Part shown: positions 1 to 7,110 of the stretch, in pieces | Layout: every line of letters begins with the position of its first letter | How positions within the stretch are numbered: position 1 is the stretch's first letter | From: Actinomycetota bacterium | GTDB taxonomy: Bacteria > Actinomycetota > Acidimicrobiia > Acidimicrobiales > Iamiaceae | DNA length: 10,937 bases | Assembly: GCA_017882935.1 (NCBI GenBank) | Contig: JADGOP010000033.1 | Span: 1 to 10,937, forward strand | Reading direction: 5' to 3' | Notes under the pieces: generated by a model | Seen by the model: only the letters and a program-made list of their open reading frames with translations | Told to the model about the DNA's origin: nothing | The model's database searches: none | Translations under genes and position numbers: made by a program

Positions 1-617
1 GCGTAGGTGAAGGCAACCCCGTGGTCGCCGGCTCCCGGCCCGACGCGTGGCAGGAACTCGCGGATCGAGGTGGGCGCACCGGGCGGGACGAGGGCCGCGG
101 TGAGCTCCAGCCCGAGGGCGATGAGGTAGTCGGCGAAGCCGAGACCCGGCGACTCGGTCGGCGCGGCGCCGGCGTCGGCGTAGTCCTCGTCGTACCCCAG
201 GGCCACCGTCATGTCGGCGACCTCGCCGACCGTGGCGCCGGCGAAGCCGCTCCCGGCCAGCGCGGGCAGCAGGTCGCCGACGCGTGCCGCACGGTCGAGC
301 CGGCCCCGGTGGACCGCCACCGCAGCCAACGTGCCGGTGAAGGACTTGGTGACCGAGTAGCAGCGGTTGGGCTTGTCGGGCCCGCCGCCCGAGCCGTACC
401 ACTCGTACGCGAGCCGGCCCCGGTGGAGCACGACGAGGCTGCGCGCCTCGTGGCGCACCAGCACCTCCTCGACGGTGGTGTCGCCCCACCGCCCGGTCCG
501 CACCGGGAGCGCCTCGACCTCGGCGGCGTCGACGGCCACCGGGGGCAGCGGCCGCACCTCACCCCCACGTGCCACGACCACGACCTCGGCTCCGGTGATC
601 CGCGCTCCGACTTCCAT
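1..617 (-). CDS. Serine hydrolase, beta-lactamase/6-aminohexanoate-dimer hydrolase (NylB/EstB-like) family, partial (C-terminus outside window)
   Basis: An open minus-strand frame runs from ATG at 617 off the left edge, giving 205 residues with no stop. It reads as the N-terminal half of a penicillin-binding-protein-fold hydrolase. The motif YSVTKSFTG carries the nucleophile Ser88 and general base Lys91 (SxxK). It is preceded by a segment of the type LVVLHRGRLAYEWY and followed by VGDLLPAL and a stretch with GYDEDYAD; I recognise these from NylB-type esterases and amidases. The in-window part ends HGVAFTY, probably just at the family's second catalytic motif (tyrosine), but the rest is missing. 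No signal peptide is visible, so it is probably cytoplasmic. The start is uncertain: GGAG abuts the ATG too closely for a good ribosome site, and in-frame GTG codons lie a few residues downstream. Substrate cannot be inferred; such proteins hydrolyse esters, amides or beta-lactams. It lies in the same direction as the Lrp gene but 237 bases away. Confidence 0.8.
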   Translation of the reverse strand, partial: MEVGARITGAEVVVVARGGEVRPLPPVAVDAAEVEALPVRTGRWGDTTVEEVLVRHEARSLVVLHRGRLAYEWYGSGGGPDKPNRCYSVTKSFTGTLAAVAVHRGRLDRAARVGDLLPALAGSGFAGATVGEVADMTVALGYDEDYADAGAAPTESPGLGFADYLIALGLELTAALVPPGAPTSIREFLPRVGPGAGDHGVAFTY

Positions 618-673
618 CTCCGGAGCTTGCCACGGTGCCCGACGGCCGTCCCCTCGGCTGCTCGGAAGACGCC

Positions 674-694
674 GGACAGGCGATCGCGGCGCAG
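674..694. repeat. Imperfect direct repeat R2, copy b (21 bp)
   Basis: It matches 731-751 at 17 of 21 positions (shared skeleton GGA-AGGCG---GCGGCGCAG). All four differences are transitions, and the copies are 57 bp apart, flanking R1 copy b. The order along the minus strand is R1a, R2a, R1b, R2b. Confidence 0.5.
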
Positions 695-698
695 GTGC

Positions 699-722
699 GC
701 CCTATCCGCGCGGCCTCTCAGA
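699..722. repeat. Direct repeat R1, copy b (24 bp)
   Basis: These 24 bases are identical to 836-859, 137 bp away; both start GCCCTATCCG and end CCTCTCAGA. The flanking bases differ, so the match has sharp edges. In this copy CCTATCC (701-707) can also pair with GGATAGG at 731-737, closing a loop that contains the CCTCT-C-AGAGG palindrome. I did not see the unit elsewhere in the window. Confidence 0.75.
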
Positions 723-730
723 GGACGATC

Positions 731-751
731 GGATAGGCGGCTGCGGCGCAG
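731..751. repeat. Imperfect direct repeat R2, copy a (21 bp)
   Basis: Partner of 674-694 with 17 of 21 identities. In this copy the variant bases complete the 9-bp stem at 736-756, whereas the other copy has GCGATCGC at the equivalent place. The two copies may therefore have diverged while keeping local self-complementarity. Confidence 0.5.
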
Positions 752-756
752 CCGCC
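736..756 (-). terminator. Strong 9-bp GC hairpin, possible transcription end for the Lrp-type gene
   Basis: GGCGGCTGC (736-744) pairs perfectly with GCAGCCGCC (748-756) around a three-base loop. It lies about 100 bases downstream of the regulator stop. No T-run follows on either strand, so it is not a canonical intrinsic terminator. In high-G+C actinobacteria, hairpins without U-tracts are often proposed to act as terminators or RNA 3' stabilisers. Alternatively it is simply part of the repeat cluster. Confidence 0.3.
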
Positions 757-835
757 CCGGAACCTGTTCGCTCGTCCGACCCAGCAGACACAGGCTCTTG
801 TTCTGAGGGGCCGCCCTGTCGAGAGACGTGGGAGG

Positions 836-859
836 GCCCTATCCGCGCGGCCTCTCAGA
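836..859. repeat. Direct repeat R1, copy a (24 bp), overlapping the regulator stop codon
   Basis: Exact copy of 699-722. Its right end covers the TGA stop (855-857, minus strand) of the Lrp-type gene and reaches two bases into its last sense codon. The repeat is therefore mostly 3' of the gene, with its edge inside the coding sequence. This fits either a duplicated gene end or a dispersed short repeat that sits at stop codons. Unlike the other copy, it lacks the adjoining GGATAGG and AGAGG complements, so it does not form the same hairpin. Confidence 0.75.
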
Positions 860-1346
860 AGCGGTGCTGCAGGAGACGGGACAGCACGATCACGGTGCTG
901 GTGCGCACCACGCGGTCGTCGGCGCGGATCAGCTCGAGCGTGGTCTCGAGCTCGGTGACGCCGGAGCAGAGCACGTGCAGCAGGGCGTCGGCCTCGCCGC
1001 TGACGGTGTAGGCGGCCTTGACCGCGGGGTGCGGCTCGACGATGGCCCGGATGGTGTCGGGGCTCGTGGTGCCCCGGCAGTGCAGCTCCATGAACGCCTC
1101 CAGCGTGGAGCCCGCGGCGGCAGGGTCGACCACGGTGGTGAACCCGATGATGGTGCCGTCGGCGACGAGCCGGTCGACGCGGCGCTTGGTGGCCGGGGCG
1201 GAGAGCCCGACGGTGGCGCCGAGCTCGGCGAACGTGGCCCGGCCGTTTCGGACCAGTTCTGCAAGGATTCGTCGGTCGACGTCGTCTCGAAGCACGAATT
1301 CCACACTATTCGCAACGTTCACGCATTGAGTGTGCGGTTCCGCCAT
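855..1346 (-). CDS. Lrp/AsnC-family transcriptional regulator, probable controller of ornithine/proline catabolism
   Basis: A 163-residue protein of typical Lrp/AsnC architecture. The N-terminal winged helix-turn-helix is at about residues 21-69 (DDVDRRILAELVRNGR followed by FAELGATVGLSAPATKRRVD, with the recognition helix at about 49-64). A linker follows, then a C-terminal RAM effector-binding domain at about 81-159 containing VSGEAD. Such proteins form dimers or octamers, bind A+T-richer dyads and sense amino acids. It is divergent from rocD-putA, so proline, ornithine or a related amino acid is the inferred effector and rocD-putA the inferred target. The start is uncertain. ATG 1346 has a weak GAAGAA seven bases upstream. 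ATG 1361 has a better GGAG seven bases upstream but would overlap the rocD ATG. Most family members begin nearer the HTH, so GTG 1322, 1304 or 1295 are also possible. The stop codon lies inside a 24-bp repeat. Confidence 0.88.
   Translation of the reverse strand: MAEPHTQCVNVANSVEFVLRDDVDRRILAELVRNGRATFAELGATVGLSAPATKRRVDRLVADGTIIGFTTVVDPAAAGSTLEAFMELHCRGTTSPDTIRAIVEPHPAVKAAYTVSGEADALLHVLCSGVTELETTLELIRADDRVVRTSTVIVLSRLLQHRF
1287..1345. promoter_or_regulatory. Probable shared control region/operator of the divergent regulator-rocD pair
   Basis: This 59-base stretch is only about 53% G+C, well below the surrounding coding DNA. It holds an interrupted dyad, CACACT (1302-1307) with AGTGTG (1329-1334), symmetric about 1318 with a further matching GC pair (1312-1313/1323-1324). 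It also holds a small AACGTT palindrome (1314-1319). It lies between the HTH-coding part of the regulator and the rocD start, where autoregulation and rocD control would be expected. I cannot assign -35/-10 boxes. If the regulator really starts at 1346 or 1361, this region is also coding. Confidence 0.4.
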
Positions 1347-1359
1347 GGGACAGTTCTTC

Positions 1360-2607
1360 ATGACCCTGCTCCAGGCTGCGTCGGTGACCGCCACCCCTGA
1401 TCCCGTCGGGCTCGAGGAGCGCTACGCCGCGCACACCTACCACCCGCTCCCCGTCACGCTGGTGGAGGGCGAGGGGTCGTGGGTGACCGACGCCGAGGGC
1501 AACCGCTACCTCGACCTGCTGTCGGCCTACTCGGCGCTGAACTTCGGCCACCGCCACCCCCGACTGGTCGCAGCGGCGCAGGCGCAGCTGGGTCGCCTCA
1601 CGCTCACCAGCCGGGCCTTCCACAACGACCAGCTCGGGCCCTTCTGCGAGGAGCTGTCCGGGCTCGTCGGGCTCGATCGCGTGATCCCGATGAACACCGG
1701 GGCCGAGGCCGTCGAGAGCGCCATCAAGGCGGCGCGCCGGTGGGCGTACGACGTGAAGGGCGTGCCGGCCGACCGGGCCACCATCGTCACCGCCCAGAAC
1801 TGCTTCCACGGCCGGACCACCACCATCATCGGGTTCTCCACCGACCCGCAGGCGCAGCGCGGCTTCGGCCCCTTCACCCCCGGGTTCCGCCCGGTCCCGT
1901 TCGGCGACGTCGGGGCCCTCGAGGCGGCCATCGACGCCACCACCGCGGCGGTGCTGCTCGAGCCGGTGCAGGGCGAGGCGGGCGTCATCGTGCCGCCGCC
2001 GGGCTACCTCGCGGCCGTCCGCGAGGTCTGCGACCGGCACGGGGTGCTGCTCATCGCGGACGAGATCCAGTCCGGCCTGGGGCGCACGGGCCGCACCCTC
2101 GCCTGCGACCACGACGACGTCGTCCCCGACGTGGTGCTGCTCGGGAAGGCGCTCGGGGGCGGCATCGTGCCGATCTCGGCGGTGGTCGCGCGGCGCGAGG
2201 TGATCGACACGCTCGAGCCCGGCTCGCACGGCTCGACGTTCGGGGGCAACCCGCTGGCGTGCGCGGTCGCCCGCGAGGTGATCGACATGATGGTGAGCGG
2301 CGAGCCCCAGCAGCTGGCCCGCGAGCGGGGCGCCCAGCTCGCCCGCCGCCTCGACGTGCTCACGTCGGCCACCGGCGAGCCGAGCCGGGTGGCCGCGGTC
2401 CGCACCATCGGCCTCTGGGCCGGCATCGACCTGGCGCCGGGGGCCGGCACCGCCCGGGCTGCCAGCGAGCAGCTGCTCGCCCACGGCGTGCTGGTGAAGG
2501 ACACGAGCGACACCACCATCCGCGTCGCTCCGCCCCTCACGATCTCCGCGGCCGACCTCGACCTGGCGCTCGACCGGATCGTGGAGACGGTGGGCTCCCT
2601 CGGGTGA
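1360..2607 (+). CDS. rocD: Ornithine aminotransferase (ornithine-oxo-acid transaminase)
   Basis: A 415-residue class-III PLP aminotransferase that moves the delta-amino group of L-ornithine to 2-oxoglutarate, giving glutamate-5-semialdehyde (in equilibrium with P5C) and glutamate. OAT-type signatures in order are YHPLPVTL, LDLLSAYSALNFGHRHP, MNTGAEAVESAIKAAR, NCFHGRT, GFGPFTPGF, EPVQGEAGV, ADEIQSGLGRTG, LLGKALGGG with the Schiff-base Lys263 (codon 2146-2148), GSHGSTFGGNPLA and TIRVAPPL. The YHPLP and LSAYSALN blocks fit ornithine rather than acetylornithine aminotransferase (ArgD). Length is normal for the family. I chose ATG 1360 because GGGA lies nine bases upstream; ATG 1345 and GTG 1330 are alternatives. 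The 3' end overlaps putA by four bases if putA starts at GTG 2604. The divergent Lrp-type gene probably regulates it. Confidence 0.95.
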   Translation: MTLLQAASVTATPDPVGLEERYAAHTYHPLPVTLVEGEGSWVTDAEGNRYLDLLSAYSALNFGHRHPRLVAAAQAQLGRLTLTSRAFHNDQLGPFCEELSGLVGLDRVIPMNTGAEAVESAIKAARRWAYDVKGVPADRATIVTAQNCFHGRTTTIIGFSTDPQAQRGFGPFTPGFRPVPFGDVGALEAAIDATTAAVLLEPVQGEAGVIVPPPGYLAAVREVCDRHGVLLIADEIQSGLGRTGRTLACDHDDVVPDVVLLGKALGGGIVPISAVVARREVIDTLEPGSHGSTFGGNPLACAVAREVIDMMVSGEPQQLARERGAQLARRLDVLTSATGEPSRVAAVRTIGLWAGIDLAPGAGTARAASEQLLAHGVLVKDTSDTTIRVAPPLTISAADLDLALDRIVETVGSLG

Positions 2608-5600
2608 ACCCTGGGTCGATGGTCCGCGACGACCGGTCGACCGACGCCGAGGACGGCGCGGCCGCCGTCGAGCTGGCCACGTCGCTGCTCGCCACCGCCC
2701 GTGACCTCGAGCCCCGCAGCTCCCGGCGTCGGGCCCGCCGCCTGGCCCGGCTCCTCGACGACCCCCGCAGCATGGCGTTCTCCCTCGCGCTGACCGACGA
2801 GGTCGCCCGCATCACCGATCCGGCACGCGCCGCCAGGCGGTTGGCCGATCTGGTCTCGGCCGGCGGCGCGCCGACCTTCCTCGGGGCCCTCGACCGCCTC
2901 GCGCTGCAGGTGGGGGTGGCCGCGTCACGCGTGGCCCCGCGCCTGGTCACCACGGCGGTGGGCCGCCGCCTGCGCCACGAGGCCGCGGGCGTGGTGCTGC
3001 CCGCCGAGGAGCCCGCGTTCACGAGGTACGTGGCGCGCCGCCGGGCCTCGGGCACGAGGCTGAACGTGAACGTCCTCGGCGAGGCGATCCTGGGAGACCG
3101 CGAGGCACGCCGCCGACTCGACGAGGTGCTGGCCCGGGTCGAGCGCCCCGACGTCGACTACGTGTCGGTCAAGGTCTCGTCGATCTGTGCGCGGGTGTCG
3201 TCGCTCGCGTTCGACCGGTCGGTGGCGCGCATCGCCGAGCCCCTGCGGGAGCTCTACGGGTGCAGCGCCCGGGCCAGCCCGCAGGTGTTCGTGAACCTCG
3301 ACATGGAGGAGTACCGCGACCTCGAGCTCACCCTGGCGGTCTTCATGCGGGTGCTCGACGAGCCCGACCTCGCGGGCCTCGACGCCGGCATCGTGCTGCA
3401 GGCGTACCTGCCCGACTCCCATGAGGCCCTCGACCGGCTCGCGTCGTGGGCCGTGCAGCGCCACGAGCGAGCCGGCGGGCGCATCAAGGTGCGGCTGGTG
3501 AAGGGCGCCAACCTCGCGATGGAGCGGGTCGACGCGGAGCTCCATGGCTGGCCCCAGGCGCCGTACCCCACGAAGCCCGACGTCGACGCCTCGTACAAGC
3601 GACTGCTCGACCGCGCGCTCGATCCCTGCTGGGGCGAGGCGCTGCGCGTCGGCCTCGCGTCGCACAACCTCTTCGACGTGGCGTGGGGCATGGTGCGCGC
3701 CGACCGCCTGGGGACCGGCCACCGCCTCGAGCTGGAGATGCTCGAGGGCATGGCGCCTGGTGAGGCCGAAGCCGTCCGCCGCCGCGCCGGCGGCATCCTG
3801 CTGTACGCGCCGGTGGTGCGGCGCGACGAGTTCGACGCCGCGATCGCCTACCTGGTGCGGCGCCTCGACGAGAACACCAGCCCCGACAACTTCCTGCGCC
3901 ACCAGTTCGACCTGGCGCCCGGCAGCCCCGAGCTGGCAGATCAGCGCGACCGCTTCCTGGAATCGGTCGCGCACCGTGGCGCGGTCGACCCCACGACCCG
4001 GCGGGTGCAGGGCCGCGACGGCGAGCACCGCACGTTCGACCCCTCGCGGCCGTTCCGCAACGAGCCCGACACCGACTGGTCGTGCCGCCCGAACCGCGAA
4101 TGGCTCGCCCGCACGTTCGCGGCTGCCCGAGCCGTCGTCGAGGAGGTTCCGGTCGTGGCCGGTGGCCTCGTGCTCGCGTCGGGGGAGGCGCCGGGCGGTT
4201 GCGCCGCCGGGATCGATCCCTCTGCCCCCGACCGTCCCCTCTACCGCCACGGGCTGGCCGACCTGTCACTGGTGGAGCGTGCCGTCGACACGGCCCTGGG
4301 GGCACAGCCGGCCTGGGGTGCCACCACGTGCGCCGATCGCGCCGCGCTGCTCGCGCGGTGTGCGGAGGTGCTCGCCTCGCGCCGTGGCGACGCCCTGGCG
4401 GTGATGGCGCGCGACACGGGCAAGTCGGTGGGGCAGGGCGACCCCGAGGTGTCGGAGGCGGTGGACATGGCGGCCTACGACGCCCGGCAGGCGCTGCTGC
4501 TCGACGGTCTCGACGCCCGGCACGAGCCGCTCGGTCCCGTCGTGGTCGCCCCGCCGTGGAACTTCCCCTTCGCCATCCCCGCCGGCGGCGTGCTCGCCGC
4601 GCTGGCCGCCGGCAACACGGTCATCCTCAAGCCGGCACCCGAGGCGGTGCTCACGGGCTGGCTCCTCGCGACCTGCCTCTGGGACGCCGGGGTGCCGCGC
4701 GACGTGCTCCAGCTCCTGCCGTGCGCCGACGACGAGGTGGGCCGCGCCCTCGTCACCCATCCGGACGTCGCCGCCGTCATCCTCACCGGCGCGGCCGACA
4801 CCGCGGCCCGCTTCCTGGCGTGGCGCCCCGACCTGCGGCTCCACGCCGAGACCTCGGGCAAGAACGCCATCGTCGTGACCGCGGCGGCCGACCTCGACCT
4901 GGCGGTCGTCGACCTGGTCCAGTCGGCGTTCGGGCACGCCGGCCAGAAGTGCTCGGCGGCCAGCCTGGCCATCGTGGAGCAGTCGGTCCTCGACGACGGC
5001 CGCTTCCTCGCCAAGCTGGCCGACGCCACCCGCTCGCTCCACGTCGGCCCCGCCACCGACCCCTCGGTCGACGTCGGACCGCTGATCGCGCCACCCTCGG
5101 ACCGCCTCGAACGGGCGCTCACCCGCCTCGACCCGGGGGAGTCGTGGGTCGTCGAGCCGCGCCGGCTCGACGACGCCGGCCACCTCTGGACGCCGGGCGT
5201 GCGGCTGGGCGTGGCGCCGGGGTCGTTCCTGCACCGGACGGAGTGCTTCGGGCCGGTCCTGGGCGTCATGGCGGCCCGCGACCTCGACCACGCGCTGGCG
5301 CTGCAGAACGCCACCGACTTCGGCCTCACCGGTGGGCTCCAGAGCCTCGACCCCGGTGAGGCGGCCCGCTGGCTCGCCGGCGTCGAGGTCGGCAACGCCT
5401 ACGTGAACCGCTCGATCACGGGCGCCATCGTCGGGCGCCAGCCGTTCGGCGGGTGGAAGCGCTCGAGCGTGGGCCCCGGCGCCAAGGTCGGCGGCCCCGA
5501 CCACGTGGCGAGCCTCTGCACCTGGACCGACCACCCCGGCGACCGCCTCGCCCGGGCCCGGGCCGGCTACCCGGAGGCGTGGGCGGAGCTGTCGCGCCCA

Positions 5601-6026
5601 CAGGACCCCACCGGCCTGCGCGCGGAACGGAACGAGCACCGCCACCTGCCCCTGGCTGCCGCCGTGCTGCGCCTGGAGGAGGGTGCCCATCCGGTCGACG
5701 TCGAGCTGTGCCTGCTGGCGGCGCGCACCACCGGCACGGTCGTGCAGGTGAGCGAAGCCGGCTCCGAGCCACCTGAAGGCCTGGCCGCGACCTGGCGCCA
5801 CGACCCGCCGCCCCGGGTGCGCGTGCTGGGCCGCGTGCCCGAGGCGCTGCGCCGGGCTGCTGCCGAGGCCTGGGTGCACCTCGACGACCGTCGACCGGTG
5901 GCCGAGGGCCGTGTCGAGCTGCCCCGCTGGAGCAGGGAGCAGTCGGTCAGCATCACCGCCCACCGCCACGGGAACACCCCGGAGACGGGTCCTGCCGCCT
6001 CCGGCGGCCGGCACGGCGCGGTGTAA
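2604..6026 (+). CDS. putA: Bifunctional proline dehydrogenase / L-glutamate-gamma-semialdehyde (P5C) dehydrogenase
   Basis: A 1140-residue PutA-type fusion that oxidises proline to P5C with FAD, then P5C/glutamate semialdehyde to glutamate with NAD+. The PRODH barrel is at about residues 130-435 (YVSVKVSSI, VFVNLDMEEYRDLE, GIVLQAYLPDS, RIKVRLVKGANLAMER, LASHNLFDVAWG, and YLVRRLDENTSPDNF with substrate-binding Arg419-Arg420). The ALDH domain is at about 485-970: PPWNFPF (Trp652), HAETSGKNA (catalytic Glu749), GHAGQKCSAAS (nucleophile Cys783, the usual 34 residues after the Glu) and GRQPFGGWKRSS. The last ~170 residues (GLRAERNEHRHLPL, closing REQSVSITAHRHGN) resemble the extra C-terminal ALDH-like domain of longer PutAs. 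There is no N-terminal ribbon-helix-helix, so it is not the self-repressing trifunctional type. The GTG 2604 start overlaps the rocD stop (GTGA) and has GGTGGG nine bases upstream; ATG 2619 is the alternative. Co-transcription with rocD is very likely. Confidence 0.95.
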   Translation: MNPGSMVRDDRSTDAEDGAAAVELATSLLATARDLEPRSSRRRARRLARLLDDPRSMAFSLALTDEVARITDPARAARRLADLVSAGGAPTFLGALDRLALQVGVAASRVAPRLVTTAVGRRLRHEAAGVVLPAEEPAFTRYVARRRASGTRLNVNVLGEAILGDREARRRLDEVLARVERPDVDYVSVKVSSICARVSSLAFDRSVARIAEPLRELYGCSARASPQVFVNLDMEEYRDLELTLAVFMRVLDEPDLAGLDAGIVLQAYLPDSHEALDRLASWAVQRHERAGGRIKVRLVKGANLAMERVDAELHGWPQAPYPTKPDVDASYKRLLDRALDPCWGEALRVGLASHNLFDVAWGMVRADRLGTGHRLELEMLEGMAPGEAEAVRRRAGGILLYAPVVRRDEFDAAIAYLVRRLDENTSPDNFLRHQFDLAPGSPELADQRDRFLESVAHRGAVDPTTRRVQGRDGEHRTFDPSRPFRNEPDTDWSCRPNREWLARTFAAARAVVEEVPVVAGGLVLASGEAPGGCAAGIDPSAPDRPLYRHGLADLSLVERAVDTALGAQPAWGATTCADRAALLARCAEVLASRRGDALAVMARDTGKSVGQGDPEVSEAVDMAAYDARQALLLDGLDARHEPLGPVVVAPPWNFPFAIPAGGVLAALAAGNTVILKPAPEAVLTGWLLATCLWDAGVPRDVLQLLPCADDEVGRALVTHPDVAAVILTGAADTAARFLAWRPDLRLHAETSGKNAIVVTAAADLDLAVVDLVQSAFGHAGQKCSAASLAIVEQSVLDDGRFLAKLADATRSLHVGPATDPSVDVGPLIAPPSDRLERALTRLDPGESWVVEPRRLDDAGHLWTPGVRLGVAPGSFLHRTECFGPVLGVMAARDLDHALALQNATDFGLTGGLQSLDPGEAARWLAGVEVGNAYVNRSITGAIVGRQPFGGWKRSSVGPGAKVGGPDHVASLCTWTDHPGDRLARARAGYPEAWAELSRPQDPTGLRAERNEHRHLPLAAAVLRLEEGAHPVDVELCLLAARTTGTVVQVSEAGSEPPEGLAATWRHDPPPRVRVLGRVPEALRRAAAEAWVHLDDRRPVAEGRVELPRWSREQSVSITAHRHGNTPETGPAASGGRHGAV

Positions 6027-6098
6027 CCTCCGGCCGGGCCTTCGACGTGGTCGACGGCCCCGTCCACGTCAACCGTTGGGGCATCGGAGCCAGGGATC

Positions 6099-7100
6099 AT
6101 GAGCGGCAACCCCGAGCCTTCAGTCGCCGGGGCGGTGGCGATGCCCCACGGGCCCGACGAACCGCCGACCACATCCGGCGCCGGGGTGCCCGCCCCGACG
6201 CCGACCACCCGCCGCGCCGCGCTGGTGGTGCAGGTCAAGCGGCTCGTCGCCGCGATCCGCGAGGGCGACGAGCAGACCGTCGAGAGCGCGGTCCTGGCCC
6301 TCAGCCAGTCACGGCGGCTCTTCGCGCCCCTCGCGTTCGTCGTGGGCGCCTTCGTCATGCTGTTCGACGGCATCAAGCTGCTCGTCACGAACTGGCGGCT
6401 CACGGCGGTGCAGGTCCTGCCCGCCATGTGGATCTGGCTGGCGATGCTCGACCTGAAGGCACACGCGCTCTACGGCAAGGACTTCGTGGGGTGGAAGGGG
6501 CCCGGCATCCTCCTGCTCGTCGTGCTCTGCACCGTCGTGACGGCGGCGGCCTTCCACCTCAACGCCGTCTTCGGCTTCGCCATCGGCACGCCCGGTCCTC
6601 CCGCGATCCGGCCCGCCTTCGCCCGGGCCCGCCTGCACAACGCCACCATCCTGGGTTGGGGACTCCTGGTCGGGCTCGCGCTCGGCTTGGCGGCGTTCGT
6701 GACCCCCCGCCTCGGGCCCCACTGGTTCGGGATCTCGATGAGCATCGTGGTCGGGGCGATGATGTTCTTCTACGTCGCCATCCCCTCACGCCTGCTGGGC
6801 ATCAAGGCCATCGAGACGAACTACTCCCGACGCGACAAGCTGGCCGCCTCGGCCATGGGTGGGTTGCTCGGGGCCATCATCTGCACCCCGCCCTACGCCA
6901 TCGGCCGCGTCGGCATCCTCATGCTCGGCTCGAAGACGCTGTTCGTCTTCGGCGTGATCTTCGTGGCGCTCGGCTTCACCCTGCAGGCGGGCGCGACCGG
7001 CTCGGTCAAGGCCATCAAGATGAGCGCCAAGCTCGCCGTGGGCCGGTCGCTCGACCCGGACGAGCCCACGCCTTCCGCCCCTACCGGCCGCCCGATCTAG
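6099..7100 (+). CDS. Polytopic membrane protein of unknown function
   Basis: 333 residues that I cannot assign to a characterised family. A hydrophilic, Pro/Ala-rich N-terminal tail (about 1-70) contains a basic/amphipathic part, RRAALVVQVKRLVAAI. It is followed by six or seven hydrophobic segments at about 75-97, 102-118, 136-162, 183-202, 211-235, 248-278 and 280-298, then a polar C-tail. Possible landmarks are FVMLFDGIKLL, LPAMWIWLAMLDLKAH, FHLNAVFGFAIGTPGPP and a basic cytosolic-looking NYSRRDKLAAS loop, followed by CTPPYAIGR and LGFTLQAGATGSVKAIKMSAKL. There are no obvious catalytic, ATP-binding or metal-binding motifs. ATG 6099 is supported by GGAG nine bases upstream (and AGGG at three). 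It begins 72 bases after putA and probably shares a transcript with the 60-residue gene ten bases downstream. It could be a channel, a transporter-like protein or a structural membrane protein; none can be preferred. Confidence 0.8.
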   Translation: MSGNPEPSVAGAVAMPHGPDEPPTTSGAGVPAPTPTTRRAALVVQVKRLVAAIREGDEQTVESAVLALSQSRRLFAPLAFVVGAFVMLFDGIKLLVTNWRLTAVQVLPAMWIWLAMLDLKAHALYGKDFVGWKGPGILLLVVLCTVVTAAAFHLNAVFGFAIGTPGPPAIRPAFARARLHNATILGWGLLVGLALGLAAFVTPRLGPHWFGISMSIVVGAMMFFYVAIPSRLLGIKAIETNYSRRDKLAASAMGGLLGAIICTPPYAIGRVGILMLGSKTLFVFGVIFVALGFTLQAGATGSVKAIKMSAKLAVGRSLDPDEPTPSAPTGRPI

Positions 7101-7110
7101 GGTCGTGGCC

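Larger units (their letters stand above)
618..854. other. Gene-free structured stretch between the Lrp-type regulator and the serine hydrolase
   Basis: I find no credible coding frame in these 237 bases. The frames that are open on the plus strand are G+C artefacts without family resemblance. The stretch holds two direct-repeat pairs (699-722/836-859 exact; 674-694/731-751 imperfect), a 9-bp hairpin at 736-756 and short self-complementary blocks: GCGATCGC at 680-687, GGCGCA/TGCGCC at 688-693/696-701, and CCTCT/AGAGG at 714-718/720-724. In the transcription direction it lies after the regulator stop and before the hydrolase start. It must therefore contain the regulator's 3' end and any hydrolase promoter, but I could not pick a convincing -35/-10 pair. 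Confidence 0.6.

Noticed and set aside
21..806. Plus-strand frame across the serine hydrolase and the repeat region
   Set aside because: It is antisense to a frame with an SxxK active-site motif and extends through hairpin repeats. The product is Arg-rich with no homology I recognise.
674..859. CRISPR array
   Set aside because: There are only two exact copies, 137 bp apart, with no regular spacers, and no cas gene in the window.
1479..2603. Upstream extension of the putA frame through the whole of rocD
   Set aside because: It is open only because of G+C bias. The translation is an Arg/Gly/Pro-rich artefact, and recognisable PutA sequence begins only after the rocD stop.
2925..4250. Long antisense frames opposite putA (also 4266-6014 and 1306-2484)
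   Set aside because: They have low-complexity Arg/Gly/Ala/Val/His-rich composition, no family motifs and no ribosome sites. The plus strand carries well-recognised enzymes here.
6005..6070. Stem pairs CGGCCGG/CCGGCCG (6005-6011/6030-6036) and GACGTGG/CCACGTC (6044-6050/6064-6070) after putA as a terminator
   Set aside because: Seven-bp stems with 13-18-base loops and no T-run, one spanning the stop codon, are expected by chance at this G+C content. The downstream membrane-protein gene could still be read through.
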